DNA from: Clostridium hydrogenum
GTDB taxonomy: Bacteria > Bacillota > Clostridia > Clostridiales > Clostridiaceae
Length of the DNA: 64,000 bases
Reading direction: 5' to 3'
Assembly (NCBI RefSeq): GCF_021432385.1
Contig: NZ_JAEACT010000002.1
Span: 2,593,501 to 2,657,500 of the forward strand
Shown: positions 16,142 through 23,924 of the stretch, in pieces
How the letters are laid out: every line of letters begins with the position of its first letter
Position numbering within the stretch: position 1 is the first letter of the stretch
Position numbers and translations under genes: made by a program
The notes under the pieces: model-generated
What the model was told of the DNA's origin: nothing
The model's input: the letters and a program-made list of their open reading frames with translations, nothing else
The model's database searches: none

Positions 16142-16180
16142 AGTGTACCACAGGATTTATTTAACCTCCTGTGATACACT
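16142..16180 (-). terminator. Rho-independent terminator after the gene at 16190
   Basis: Stem TCCTGTGGTACACT/AGTGTATCACAGGA (14 bases, one G-U pair in the minus-strand RNA) followed on the minus strand by TTATTTTTTG. It separates the 16190-16507 gene from the sigma operon downstream. Confidence 0.88.
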
Positions 16181-16189
16181 CATTTTTCA

Positions 16190-16507
16190 CTACCTAATTG
16201 CTTTTTCTCTTCGCAATATCATAAATATACCAACAATTATAATAACACAAGGTGCAACAAAGTCATATATATTTTGTGAACAAATATGAAGTGCTTGCAA
16301 TTCAAATAATATTCCGAACAAAAGCATAATTGAAGCACCAATATTAAATCTTTTAATCTTATATAAACGCTCAGCCCCTATAACTATCAATATTAAAGGC
16401 CAACAAACTGAACTTATATTACTAACATTTAAAATTCCTAATTGATTACAAAATGCTGCCATTCCACATACAATAAATATAATTCCCAAAAATAATCTTG
16501 ATTTCAT
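16190..16507 (-). CDS. Four-helix membrane protein, LiaI/LiaF-like transmembrane region (DUF5668-like)
   Basis: A 105-residue protein made almost entirely of four membrane helices (about residues 5-22, 32-46, 53-70 and 80-98). The pattern LGIIFIVCGMAAFCNQLGIL...CWPLILIVIGAERLYK is typical of the small LiaI/LiaF-like transmembrane modules found in cell-envelope stress operons. The ATG at 16507 has GAGGAG eight bases upstream; a GTG at 16516 is possible. It stands between the sigma operon and a VCBS-like protein but is closed by its own terminator, so is probably monocistronic. Function unknown. Confidence 0.75.
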   Translation of the reverse strand: MKSRLFLGIIFIVCGMAAFCNQLGILNVSNISSVCWPLILIVIGAERLYKIKRFNIGASIMLLFGILFELQALHICSQNIYDFVAPCVIIIVGIFMILRREKAIR

Positions 16508-16610
16508 TTCAATCACTCCTCAATGTATTTTATGATATTATTATACAATCGAAGAATGATGCTTTTAAGTGAGTTTTGTAACCTCTTGCATATGACTTAA
16601 GTCATAAGTT

Positions 16611-18029
16611 TTAATAAAAATTCCTTAATCTATTTCTAATTTTATTTAATTCCTTAACCGATGGATATGGATACTCTGTTTCTAGAGCTTTCTCTATTGA
16701 ATTTATTGCTTCTTCATAATCTCTCGTCTTTTCTAAGGCTAAAGCTAAATAATATAAATAAGTAGACGACTTTTTATTATTTTTCAACAACTCTTTATAA
16801 TAAGCTACTACCTTCTTAAAATATACCGAATCATACTCATTTGTAGCTTTGAATTCATCACCCTCAACATTATAAATACTAACGGTATAGGCTTCTCCAG
16901 TATCATGAAACCAAAGTATCAACTCTATATTACCATCTTTTCTTATATCTTCTACATATGCTTCTGCATATATTGGAAATTCATTTTTAAAGGTCTTTTT
17001 TAACTTTCCATCTTCAAATTTCAGTATTTCTAATTTATTTGATTTTTTCTCAATTTTAAAGCCAACTAAAATAATTTTAGCATCCTTCATTGGAATGATT
17101 TTCATGTCTTCTAAGCTATAACCTTCTCCTTCAAAGCAATCAGCCAAAACATTATCTTCAAACACCGCAACATATGGGACACTATCTAATGTGTATGCAG
17201 CTAAAATTTCTTTTTTCCCATCGGCATCCAAATCAACACTAATTACTTTATACTTCCCACCAAATCTATCTAAGGATATAAGTTCAGCACCACTTGGCAA
17301 TTTTCTCAATATCTCATCCGAAGAAAGTTTTTCTTCAACCTCTTCTTTTTGTCCCAAATTTAATACGCCCATTTTAATAATATTAATTTTATTATCTGTT
17401 AAATCTAGAAGACTCTCAACAATACCCAAGACATCTGCGTTTACCGAACCCATTATTTTTTGCTGAACGAAAATCTTATAAGTTTCCTTATGTAAAGAAT
17501 CTATTGGATATGCTCCACTAATCTTAGCTATATAAGGTTTAGCTTCCTCTTTAACATTTCCATTACTATCGTACACCATATCTAAAGTTTTATTAGAGAT
17601 ATCCATAATAAATTTTTCTTTCAGCTCTTCTGCTTTTATTTCAACTTTGTAACTATTTAAATATTTTACATTAAGCTTATATTTTGAAATAAACATATCC
17701 TGATTAAATATTTCGGCTAACCTTCCATCAAAATAACCGTATATAACTGCTATTTGAAACTCTCCGCTTCCCCCTAAAGTTCCCCGAAGCATTATCTCAT
17801 CTTTTCCGTCGCCATTAAAATCCCCCAAAAACAATTTAAAATTATATCCACTGTACGAAACATTTATACTTATATTTTTGTTGCCATTAACCGTTCTTAC
17901 TATAAGCTCCAAATCTTTAATCAATTCATTTTTCGCCGATAAATTACTTCCAACGAGTATAACTTTATCATCAGAAAATTCTTCAAATACATTTCCTTCT
18001 GCAACATCAATAATATTTTCATTTTCCAT
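16611..18029 (-). CDS. FG-GAP/VCBS-like repeat protein with C-terminal TPR
   Basis: A 472-residue protein without a signal peptide or lipobox. It carries two calcium-binding-like propeller motifs, LGDFNGDGKDEIML (about residue 68-81) and VDLDADGKKEILAAY (about 269-283), characteristic of FG-GAP/VCBS repeats, and ends in a TPR-like pair (TYLYYLALALEKTRDYEEAI, about 425-460). The repeats normally belong to secreted beta-propellers, so the lack of an export signal is odd; an N-terminal segment could have been lost, or the protein may act inside the cell. Most of the sequence is Lys/Glu-rich beta structure. I do not recognise a specific family. Confidence 0.7.
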   Translation of the reverse strand: MENENIIDVAEGNVFEEFSDDKVILVGSNLSAKNELIKDLELIVRTVNGNKNISINVSYSGYNFKLFLGDFNGDGKDEIMLRGTLGGSGEFQIAVIYGYFDGRLAEIFNQDMFISKYKLNVKYLNSYKVEIKAEELKEKFIMDISNKTLDMVYDSNGNVKEEAKPYIAKISGAYPIDSLHKETYKIFVQQKIMGSVNADVLGIVESLLDLTDNKINIIKMGVLNLGQKEEVEEKLSSDEILRKLPSGAELISLDRFGGKYKVISVDLDADGKKEILAAYTLDSVPYVAVFEDNVLADCFEGEGYSLEDMKIIPMKDAKIILVGFKIEKKSNKLEILKFEDGKLKKTFKNEFPIYAEAYVEDIRKDGNIELILWFHDTGEAYTVSIYNVEGDEFKATNEYDSVYFKKVVAYYKELLKNNKKSSTYLYYLALALEKTRDYEEAINSIEKALETEYPYPSVKELNKIRNRLRNFY

Positions 18030-18108
18030 GAAATCCCCTCACTAGCATACTGTGATTCCCAAAATCAACAATATATTATATTCAATTTCATCTGAAAATA
18101 TTATAATT

Positions 18109-19401
18109 TTATTCTGCAACTGTAATTTTATTTGTGGGAATTTCTTCACCATCAGAAACTGTAGCATCCTTAACTTTAGTTAATATTACCCCGCCAACAA
18201 CAAATAAAATTAAAATACTAAATATTCCATTAGTGGATTTTCCCGTTAGTTGAGTAACTACGCCAACTATTAATGGTCCTAAAATCGAAGCAAATCTTCC
18301 GAATATGTTAAAAAATCCAAAGAACTCATTATTTTTTTCCTTAGGTACAAGTTTTCCAAAATACGATCTACTCAAGGCTTGTATTCCTCCTTGTGATGTT
18401 CCTACAAGCATTGCCAATACCCAAAACCCTATAATATTATGAATAAAATTTGCATACACACAAATTATTGAATACACTATTATTCCAACATAAAGCATTG
18501 TTTTACCTTTGAATTTTTCTGACAGCTTGCCAAATATTATTGCACTTGGAAAAGCTACAAACTGAGTAAACAAAAGTACAACTAGCAAGGTTGTTGAATT
18601 TATTCCAAGATCGGAACCAAAAGAAGTGGCCATTGTTATAATAGTATTTACCCCATCAATAAAAAAGAAATATGCTACTAAAAATATCATTAAATTTTTA
18701 TGTTCCTTTATGTTCTTAAAGGTTGATACTAATCTTTTAACACTGCTTGCTACAACTTTAGCCTCTTTCTTTATCCCATAAACTTGTTTAACATTTTTTA
18801 TTATAGGTATAGAAAATATTGCGCACCATATTGCTGTTATTACAAATGTAAGCTTACAAGCCGTCATAATAGATATTGGAATTATATGCATTTGGGCCAT
18901 TATAACTATAGCCATACATATTGTGAATGCTAATATATTTCCTAAATATCCTGCTGAATATCCAATAGCCGAAAGCATATCCATTTTCTTTTTGGATGTT
19001 ACATCAACTAAAAATGCATCATAAAAAATGTTACTTCCAGCATTTCCAATTGTACTTATTATAAACACTATAACAAGTGGCAGCCACGCTGAATTTGGAA
19101 CTACGGAAAGAAGCGCAGTAAAAATTATTCCTATAACACAAAATACTTTAAAGAATTTCATTTTATATCCCATATAATCAGCTATAGTTCCAAGTATTGG
19201 TGCTGCAAGAGCAACTAAAAGTCTTCCTACAGAATTTGAATATCCCCAATACGCTGTTGACATTGCCGCGGAACCTCCTGCATTTTTAAATACCATTCTA
19301 AAATATATAGGAAGTATAGTTGTTATAATTATCATACTGTAGGTTGAAATAACGCAATCATATAATATCCAACTTTTTTCTGTTTTATTATATTTAACCA
19401 T
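18109..19401 (-). CDS. Major facilitator transporter, UMF1/Atg22-like
   Basis: A 430-residue protein with twelve predicted membrane helices. The N-terminal WILYDCVISTYSMIIITTILP, the loop APILGTIADYMGYKMKFF and the later GTSQGGIQALSRSYFGKLVP are typical of the UMF1 (Atg22-like) branch of the major facilitator superfamily. In yeast Atg22 exports amino acids; bacterial substrates are unknown. The ATG at 19401 lies behind GGAGTGAGG; a GTG four codons earlier is less likely. It is divergent from gpmA, with a 110-base AT-rich gap that must contain both promoters. Confidence 0.88.
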   Translation of the reverse strand: MVKYNKTEKSWILYDCVISTYSMIIITTILPIYFRMVFKNAGGSAAMSTAYWGYSNSVGRLLVALAAPILGTIADYMGYKMKFFKVFCVIGIIFTALLSVVPNSAWLPLVIVFIISTIGNAGSNIFYDAFLVDVTSKKKMDMLSAIGYSAGYLGNILAFTICMAIVIMAQMHIIPISIMTACKLTFVITAIWCAIFSIPIIKNVKQVYGIKKEAKVVASSVKRLVSTFKNIKEHKNLMIFLVAYFFFIDGVNTIITMATSFGSDLGINSTTLLVVLLFTQFVAFPSAIIFGKLSEKFKGKTMLYVGIIVYSIICVYANFIHNIIGFWVLAMLVGTSQGGIQALSRSYFGKLVPKEKNNEFFGFFNIFGRFASILGPLIVGVVTQLTGKSTNGIFSILILFVVGGVILTKVKDATVSDGEEIPTNKITVAE

Positions 19402-19511
19402 TAAATACCTCACTCCAATAATTAATCTTTGTTTAATTATATTCTAAATAGATTATGGGTATATTAAGCTTATGTAAAAAATAGTTTACCCACACGAAAG
19501 GAGCTCAAGCA

Positions 19512-20258
19512 ATGATAAAACTTGTTTTAGTACGACATGGACAAAGCGAGTGGAATAAGGAAAATAGATTTACTGGATGGACGGATGTAGATTTATCTGT
19601 TGATGGCCTTATCGAAGCTAGATTAGCTGGAAAAATTCTCAATGAAAATGGCTATACTTTTGATATAGGTTACACTTCCGTATTAAAAAGAGCCGTAAGA
19701 ACTATACAAATTATACTTCATGAAATGGATCTTTTATGGATACCTGTTTACAAATCATGGATGCTAAATGAGAGACATTATGGTGCCCTGCAGGGTTTAA
19801 ATAAAGATGAAACAATAAAAAAATACGGTGAAGAACAAGTTTATAAATGGAGAAGATTTGTTGATGTAAGACCACCTGCTTTGACAATAAGCGATGAGAG
19901 ATATCCTGGACGGGAATATAAGTATCATTCTTTGAGTAAGGAAGAACTACCCTTAACCGAAAATCTCGATGATACCGAAAAAAGGGTTTTAAAGTATTGG
20001 TTTGAAACTATAGTTCCTAAAATGAAAGCTAATCAAAAAGTTATTATAGCAGCTCATGGTAATACTATAAGGGCACTTGTTAGATACTTAGACAAAGTCC
20101 CAAGCAATGGTATTGTAAACTTAAATATACCAACTGGAACTCCACTTGTATATGAACTTAATGATGATTTAAAGCCAATTCGACATTACTACCTAGGTGC
20201 AAATGGTGAACTTAATGAAAATGATATCGCCAAAAATATTCCTGTTATATCAAAATAA
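19512..20258 (+). CDS. gpmA: 2,3-bisphosphoglycerate-dependent phosphoglycerate mutase
   Basis: A 248-residue glycolytic enzyme that interconverts 3- and 2-phosphoglycerate through a phosphohistidine. The catalytic signature [20 protein letters not shown] (residues 6-25, with H9), the conserved [16 protein letters not shown] (about 84-99) and the second histidine motif [15 protein letters not shown] (about 180) are intact. Length agrees with dPGM. ATG follows AAAGGAG. Clostridia often also have the cofactor-independent enzyme, which is not in this window. A family A palindrome follows the stop codon. Confidence 0.96.
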   Translation: MIKLVLVRHGQSEWNKENRFTGWTDVDLSVDGLIEARLAGKILNENGYTFDIGYTSVLKRAVRTIQIILHEMDLLWIPVYKSWMLNERHYGALQGLNKDETIKKYGEEQVYKWRRFVDVRPPALTISDERYPGREYKYHSLSKEELPLTENLDDTEKRVLKYWFETIVPKMKANQKVIIAAHGNTIRALVRYLDKVPSNGIVNLNIPTGTPLVYELNDDLKPIRHYYLGANGELNENDIAKNIPVISK

Positions 20259-20278
20259 AGGTGTAGTGCTAATAGTAT

Positions 20279-20565
20279 TTAATACGTAACTTAAAATTAT
20301 TGCAAACTAATTTAATCAATTCACAATTCACAGTTCACAATGCACAATGAAGGATGATTTGCCTTCCTTGCGTCAGGTAAATCTTAAACTTAAATATTAT
20401 AAGCTTCGCTTAGCACCATAAATGGTGCTATTGCGAAAGCAATAAAAAAATTAAATTTAAGATTTTCTGTAGCAAAGCGGAAGAAAATCATCCTTCATTG
20501 TGAATTGTGCATCGTGAATTGTGAATTGATTTAATTCGTAATATTTAAATTTGTGTATAAAATAC
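20279..20565. repeat. Family A compound palindrome, copy 3 (AATTCAC-type arms)
   Basis: Left arm from about 20316: AATTCAC, AATTCAC, AGTTCAC, AATGCAC, then AATGAAGGATGATTT; right arm is the inverse with GTGAATT heptamers ending near 20528. Inner hairpins: GATTTGCC...GGTAAATC, AGCACCAT-AA-ATGGTGCT, and GATTTTCTGTAGC...AAAATC. Outer flanks (AATACGTAACTTAAAATTATTGC and the inverted ATATTTAAATTTGTGTATAAAA) match the outer arms at 30354-30834. It lies between convergent genes. Confidence 0.75.
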
Positions 20566-20578
20566 TTTTCATGTCATT

Positions 20579-21424
20579 CTATAGTACTATTTTATCACTA
20601 TATTCCATATTTACTTTTCTATCCAACCATCCACATATATCTTCTAAAATATCATCTCTACAAACTTCATTTAATATTTCATGATACAAGCCGTCATAAA
20701 TTTTTAATTCTTTATCTTCAGATGATATTTTTTCATAAAAATTAGAAGAATTAAAACACGAAACTATTTTATCATCCTTTCCATGCAAAATTAGGCAAGG
20801 ACATTTGTACTTTTTTAAATTCTTCCTTATCCTTGAACTATTACTTGCAAGTTCTAAATTTAATTTAGTTGTTGTAACCTTTAAAACAAATTCATCATTT
20901 TTATATTGCTCTACAACTTTAGGATCTCTACAAATTAATTTGCTTAAGGAATTAGGAACTTGTCCTTTTAAAATATAAGGAAAACTTATACTCTGAAGCT
21001 TTGTTTTTAAAGATATATATCCTGTAGGTGCACCTATTATTATTTCCCCATTTATCTTCTCACCGCACTCTATTCCATAACACGCTGTAATAAGCCCTCC
21101 CATGCTATGTCCCAAAATATATAGTGGAAATCCTGAATGTTCTCTTTTTATCATATTCACAATACAATCAACATCTTTCAGAAAATTGTCAAATGAACTT
21201 ACATAACCTTTTTTCCCGCCAGATTTTCCATGTCCTCTATGATCAAATCTGTACACACCATATCCAGCCTTTAGAAGCTTGTCTTTAACATACTCATACC
21301 TTCCAGAATGTTCAGCAATTCCATGAACTATAAGTACTATTTCTTTTATATTTGGTGTTATATCTTTTCTATAAAATATACTTGTTCCATCAAAAGAATT
21401 GAAGTAGCCTTCATTTTGTACCAT
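20579..21424 (-). CDS. Alpha/beta hydrolase, monoacylglycerol-lipase/lysophospholipase type
   Basis: A 281-residue serine hydrolase. The nucleophile elbow GHSMGG (about residues 107-112), the oxyanion-hole motif VHGIAEHSGRY (about 32-42), FDHRGHGKSGG (about 59-69), the acid region HGKDDKIV (about 224-231) and the terminal histidine LYHEILNE (about 253) give a complete catalytic triad. Pattern and length match the Hydrolase_4 family (monoacylglycerol lipase, PldB). No signal peptide, so it acts in the cytoplasm or at the inner membrane face. It stands alone between repeat elements. Confidence 0.88.
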   Translation of the reverse strand: MVQNEGYFNSFDGTSIFYRKDITPNIKEIVLIVHGIAEHSGRYEYVKDKLLKAGYGVYRFDHRGHGKSGGKKGYVSSFDNFLKDVDCIVNMIKREHSGFPLYILGHSMGGLITACYGIECGEKINGEIIIGAPTGYISLKTKLQSISFPYILKGQVPNSLSKLICRDPKVVEQYKNDEFVLKVTTTKLNLELASNSSRIRKNLKKYKCPCLILHGKDDKIVSCFNSSNFYEKISSEDKELKIYDGLYHEILNEVCRDDILEDICGWLDRKVNMEYSDKIVL

Positions 21425-21478
21425 ATATTAAATCCTTTCTTTTTGGCTTGAACTTTTACACATTTATTTTATCATAAA

Positions 21479-21527
21479 TCTATGTTTTAAATAAGTATTG
21501 ATTTTAACACTTATTTAAAAACATAGA
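21479..21527. repeat. Family B hairpin repeat, copy 2
   Basis: TCTATGTTTTAAATAAGT, loop ATTGATTTTAAC, then the complement (ACTTATTTAAAAACATAGA). Slightly diverged from copies at 9437 and 49937; one extra A in the right arm. Confidence 0.7.
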
Positions 21528-21564
21528 CTTTCATAAAAACAATTACTTTCCAAGTTTTATAGAG

Positions 21565-21632
21565 ATATACCGCTTGAAACTTCAAAATCGCGAAAGATAA
21601 ATCATCCTTCACTCTGCTCTCTACTCTAAATA
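21565..21632. repeat. Truncated family C/A repeat junction
   Basis: GATATACCGCTTGAAACTTC (left end of family C) runs directly into CGCGAAAGATAAATCATCCTTCA and CTCTACTCT heptamers (right end of family A). It looks like the scar left when the middle of a composite repeat was deleted. Confidence 0.55.
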
Positions 21633-21646
21633 AAGGTTCTCAATAT

Positions 21647-21962
21647 TTAAAGACTGTGAAATTGGTTATAAATAACTCCAAGTTTATCTACTTCATCCTC
21701 AGAACGTCCAAATAATCCTGCTATATACCATCCACTTAGTGCTGTAAAAGTTACTCTATCATCAGTTTGTGTACCGCCTTCTAAAGTTTGTCCCTTATTA
21801 GTTGTAAATTTAGCATAAAATATTCTATCCCTGCCTGTACCACCGTTATATATTTCAGTACTATCTCCGTACGTAAATGAAGTTGAACTATATTATCACG
21901 TCTTGCTTCATAACTGATAAGCTTAAAGTAAAGATTAGTTTTAATTTCTTGTTAAATTTCAT
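21647..21962 (-). pseudogene. Remnant of a secreted jacalin-like lectin gene
   Basis: A perfect ribosome site (AGGAGGTTACTT) and ATG at 21962 start a signal-peptide-like sequence (MKFNKKLKLIFTLSLSV) that stops after 24 codons. In another frame, about 75 codons from 21890 to 21647 encode FTYGDSTEIYNGGTG...FTALSGWYIAGLFGRSEDEV...LGVIY, the C-terminal strands of a jacalin-like beta-prism lectin (sugar-binding GxxxD-type end). The middle of the gene is missing and the frames disagree, so this is an internally deleted pseudogene of an exported carbohydrate-binding protein. Confidence 0.7.
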
Positions 21963-22252
21963 AAGTAACCTCCTACTACTTGATATTTAAGCTAAAAATC
22001 TAAATATAAAATTAAATTTATTTTTTACTTATTACACCATTTTCTTTGAAAAAATGTACTTTATTTGAAATATTTCAGATAAAAATCATGTAACTTATAT
22101 GGTGTTTTCTAAAATATGTTATAATAAGCATTATCTAAAATAACGATAAATTAAAGCAAGATAAATCAAAATTTATGAAGCTACAAAATGCGGCACAAAA
22201 TGTCGAGTAAAGTTATCTTGAAAAAGATATGATTGAATTGGGAGTGATAAGA

Positions 22253-23122
22253 ATGGATTGGGTTAAGCAATTAAATGATGCAATAAACTACATAGAAGAA
22301 AACCTTGCAGGTGAAATATCCTATGAAACTATTTCAAAAATTGCCATGTGCTCTGTTTATAATTTTCAAAGAATGTTTTCATATATAGCAGAAAAGCCAT
22401 TATCTGAATATATAAGAAATAGAAGATTGACAATGGCAGCCTTTGATTTATTAGATAGTACAGAAAGAATAGTTGATATTTCTTTAAAGTATGGATATGA
22501 ATCTCAAGATTCATTTACAAGAGCATTTAAAAATTTTCATGGAGTACTGCCTTCAAATGTTCGAAACAAAACAGTTCAATTGAAATCCTGTCCTAAGCTT
22601 TCCTTCCAAATTACGATACGAGGAGAAAATTATATGAATTATCAAATTGAAGAATGGCCAGCATTTAAAGTAATGGGAGTATCACACAAAATAAAAACAT
22701 CAGAAGCTTTTGAAGTAATCCCACAGATTTGGGAAAACTCATGGAAAGCTGGAACTATGAAAATGTTTCTTGAGAATTTTCCTGACTATAGACCAGCAGG
22801 ATTTTTAGGAATCGCTCAAGGAGGGCAATGGGGATCATCAGAGGAAATGGAATATATTATTGCAGTAACAAATCATGTTGATGCCCCAAACTGTAAACAT
22901 GTTCAACTACTTGAAGGAATGAAGGAATTTTCTTATCCTACTGCAACATGGGCAATTTTTGAAGCTAATGGAGAATTACCAGATGCAACACAAAAGGTTT
23001 ATAAACAATTTTACAGTGAATGGCTTCCTAATTCACAATATGAATTGGCTGACCTTCCAGTTATCGAATGTTATATGCAGGAAAATCGTCAAGAAGTTTG
23101 GATTGCAGTTATTAAAAAATAG
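22253..23122 (+). CDS. AraC-family regulator with GyrI-like effector domain
   Basis: A 289-residue transcription factor. The N-terminal ~105 residues hold two helix-turn-helices of the AraC/XylS type (ISYETISKIAMCSVYNFQRM and VDISLKYGYESQDSFTRAFK), and residues ~125-289 form a GyrI-like/SOUL ligand domain (YQIEEWPAFKVMGVSHKIK), as in Rob/SoxS-like and BltR-type drug-responsive activators. The ATG at 22253 has GGGAG eight bases upstream; the frame opens at 22229 without one. It is followed after 17 bases by the DUF1905-C39 gene, likely in one transcript. Ligand and targets unknown. Confidence 0.9.
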   Translation: MDWVKQLNDAINYIEENLAGEISYETISKIAMCSVYNFQRMFSYIAEKPLSEYIRNRRLTMAAFDLLDSTERIVDISLKYGYESQDSFTRAFKNFHGVLPSNVRNKTVQLKSCPKLSFQITIRGENYMNYQIEEWPAFKVMGVSHKIKTSEAFEVIPQIWENSWKAGTMKMFLENFPDYRPAGFLGIAQGGQWGSSEEMEYIIAVTNHVDAPNCKHVQLLEGMKEFSYPTATWAIFEANGELPDATQKVYKQFYSEWLPNSQYELADLPVIECYMQENRQEVWIAVIKK

Positions 23123-23139
23123 CAGAAAGGTAATATAAT

Positions 23140-23808
23140 ATGATCTATTCATTTAATTCAGGGTATTATAAGGATGGTAACAGAATATTTATAAAAATCC
23201 CTTTTAATGTTTGGGATACTTGTGGTAAAAAAGGTCTGATTCCTGTTAAAGTTTTTGTTGAGAAAATAAGTTTTGAATGTAAGCTTATTCCTAAGGGTAA
23301 TGGAAATTATGTAATTCCAGTTGCAAAAGATGTTTTTAACAAATTAAGTTTAAGTAATGAATATTCCGTTCAATTTAATATATTAGATCAATTAACAAGA
23401 ATAAACAATAGTAGCCTCTATACTAAGGACAACCCTATAAGACGTATAGATAAAATCAAATATTTAAAACAAGAAAAGAGTGGCTACTGTGGGCAAACAT
23501 GTGTTGCGATGCTTGCTGGTATTTCTGTTGATGAAGTAGTAAAAATAATGAAAAGTACAAAATATCAGGCTAGTATAAGTAAGGTTCTCGAAACTCTTGA
23601 TTATTTTGGAATTTCGCATAATAAACCTGTTTATACTCATGGTCAAAAAATTCAATTTCCAAAGTGTTGTATTATAAATGCAAGAGGCAATAAAAAAAAT
23701 CATCTTTTAGTTTATTTTGATGGTATATTTTATGACCCATCAGTGGATATTATGGACAACTATCAATATGAAAACATTATTAGTTATATAGAAATTAGTA
23801 TAACATAA
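23140..23808 (+). CDS. DUF1905 domain fused to a C39-like cysteine peptidase domain
   Basis: A 222-residue protein. Residues ~8-90 match the DUF1905 beta-barrel (RIFIKIPFNVWDTCGKKGLIPV), often seen fused to YdeI/OmdA-like domains. Residues ~105-220 look like a papain-like C39 fold: the nucleophile in GYCGQTCVAMLAG (about 112-124), a histidine in KNHLLVYFDG and an aspartate in FYDPSVDIM. C39 domains process leader peptides of bacteriocins or cleave other peptides, but here no transporter domain is attached. Ribosome site AGAAAGGTAA. Seventeen bases after the AraC/GyrI gene. The combined architecture is unusual; substrate unknown. Confidence 0.7.
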   Translation: MIYSFNSGYYKDGNRIFIKIPFNVWDTCGKKGLIPVKVFVEKISFECKLIPKGNGNYVIPVAKDVFNKLSLSNEYSVQFNILDQLTRINNSSLYTKDNPIRRIDKIKYLKQEKSGYCGQTCVAMLAGISVDEVVKIMKSTKYQASISKVLETLDYFGISHNKPVYTHGQKIQFPKCCIINARGNKKNHLLVYFDGIFYDPSVDIMDNYQYENIISYIEISIT

Positions 23809-23814
23809 GTTGTA

Positions 23815-23922
23815 ACTTGAAATATAAAAGTTACAATTTACCGATGAGAAGATGATAGTTGATAGTGGATATTTGTCTTCTGTCAACTATCAACTGATTA
23901 AATTGTAATTTGCAAGTTTCAA
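23815..23922. repeat. Mini compound palindrome, family A-like
   Basis: Outer arms AACTTGAAATATAAAAGTT / AATTTGCAAGTTTCAAGTT and middle arms TTACAATTTA / TAAATTGTAATT flank an inner GATAGTTGATAG...CTATCAACTGAT hairpin. The arrangement (outer arm, AATTGTAA adapter, heptamer-like inner arm) parallels family A but is only ~105 bp. Lies between convergent genes. Confidence 0.6.
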
Positions 23923-23924
23923 GT

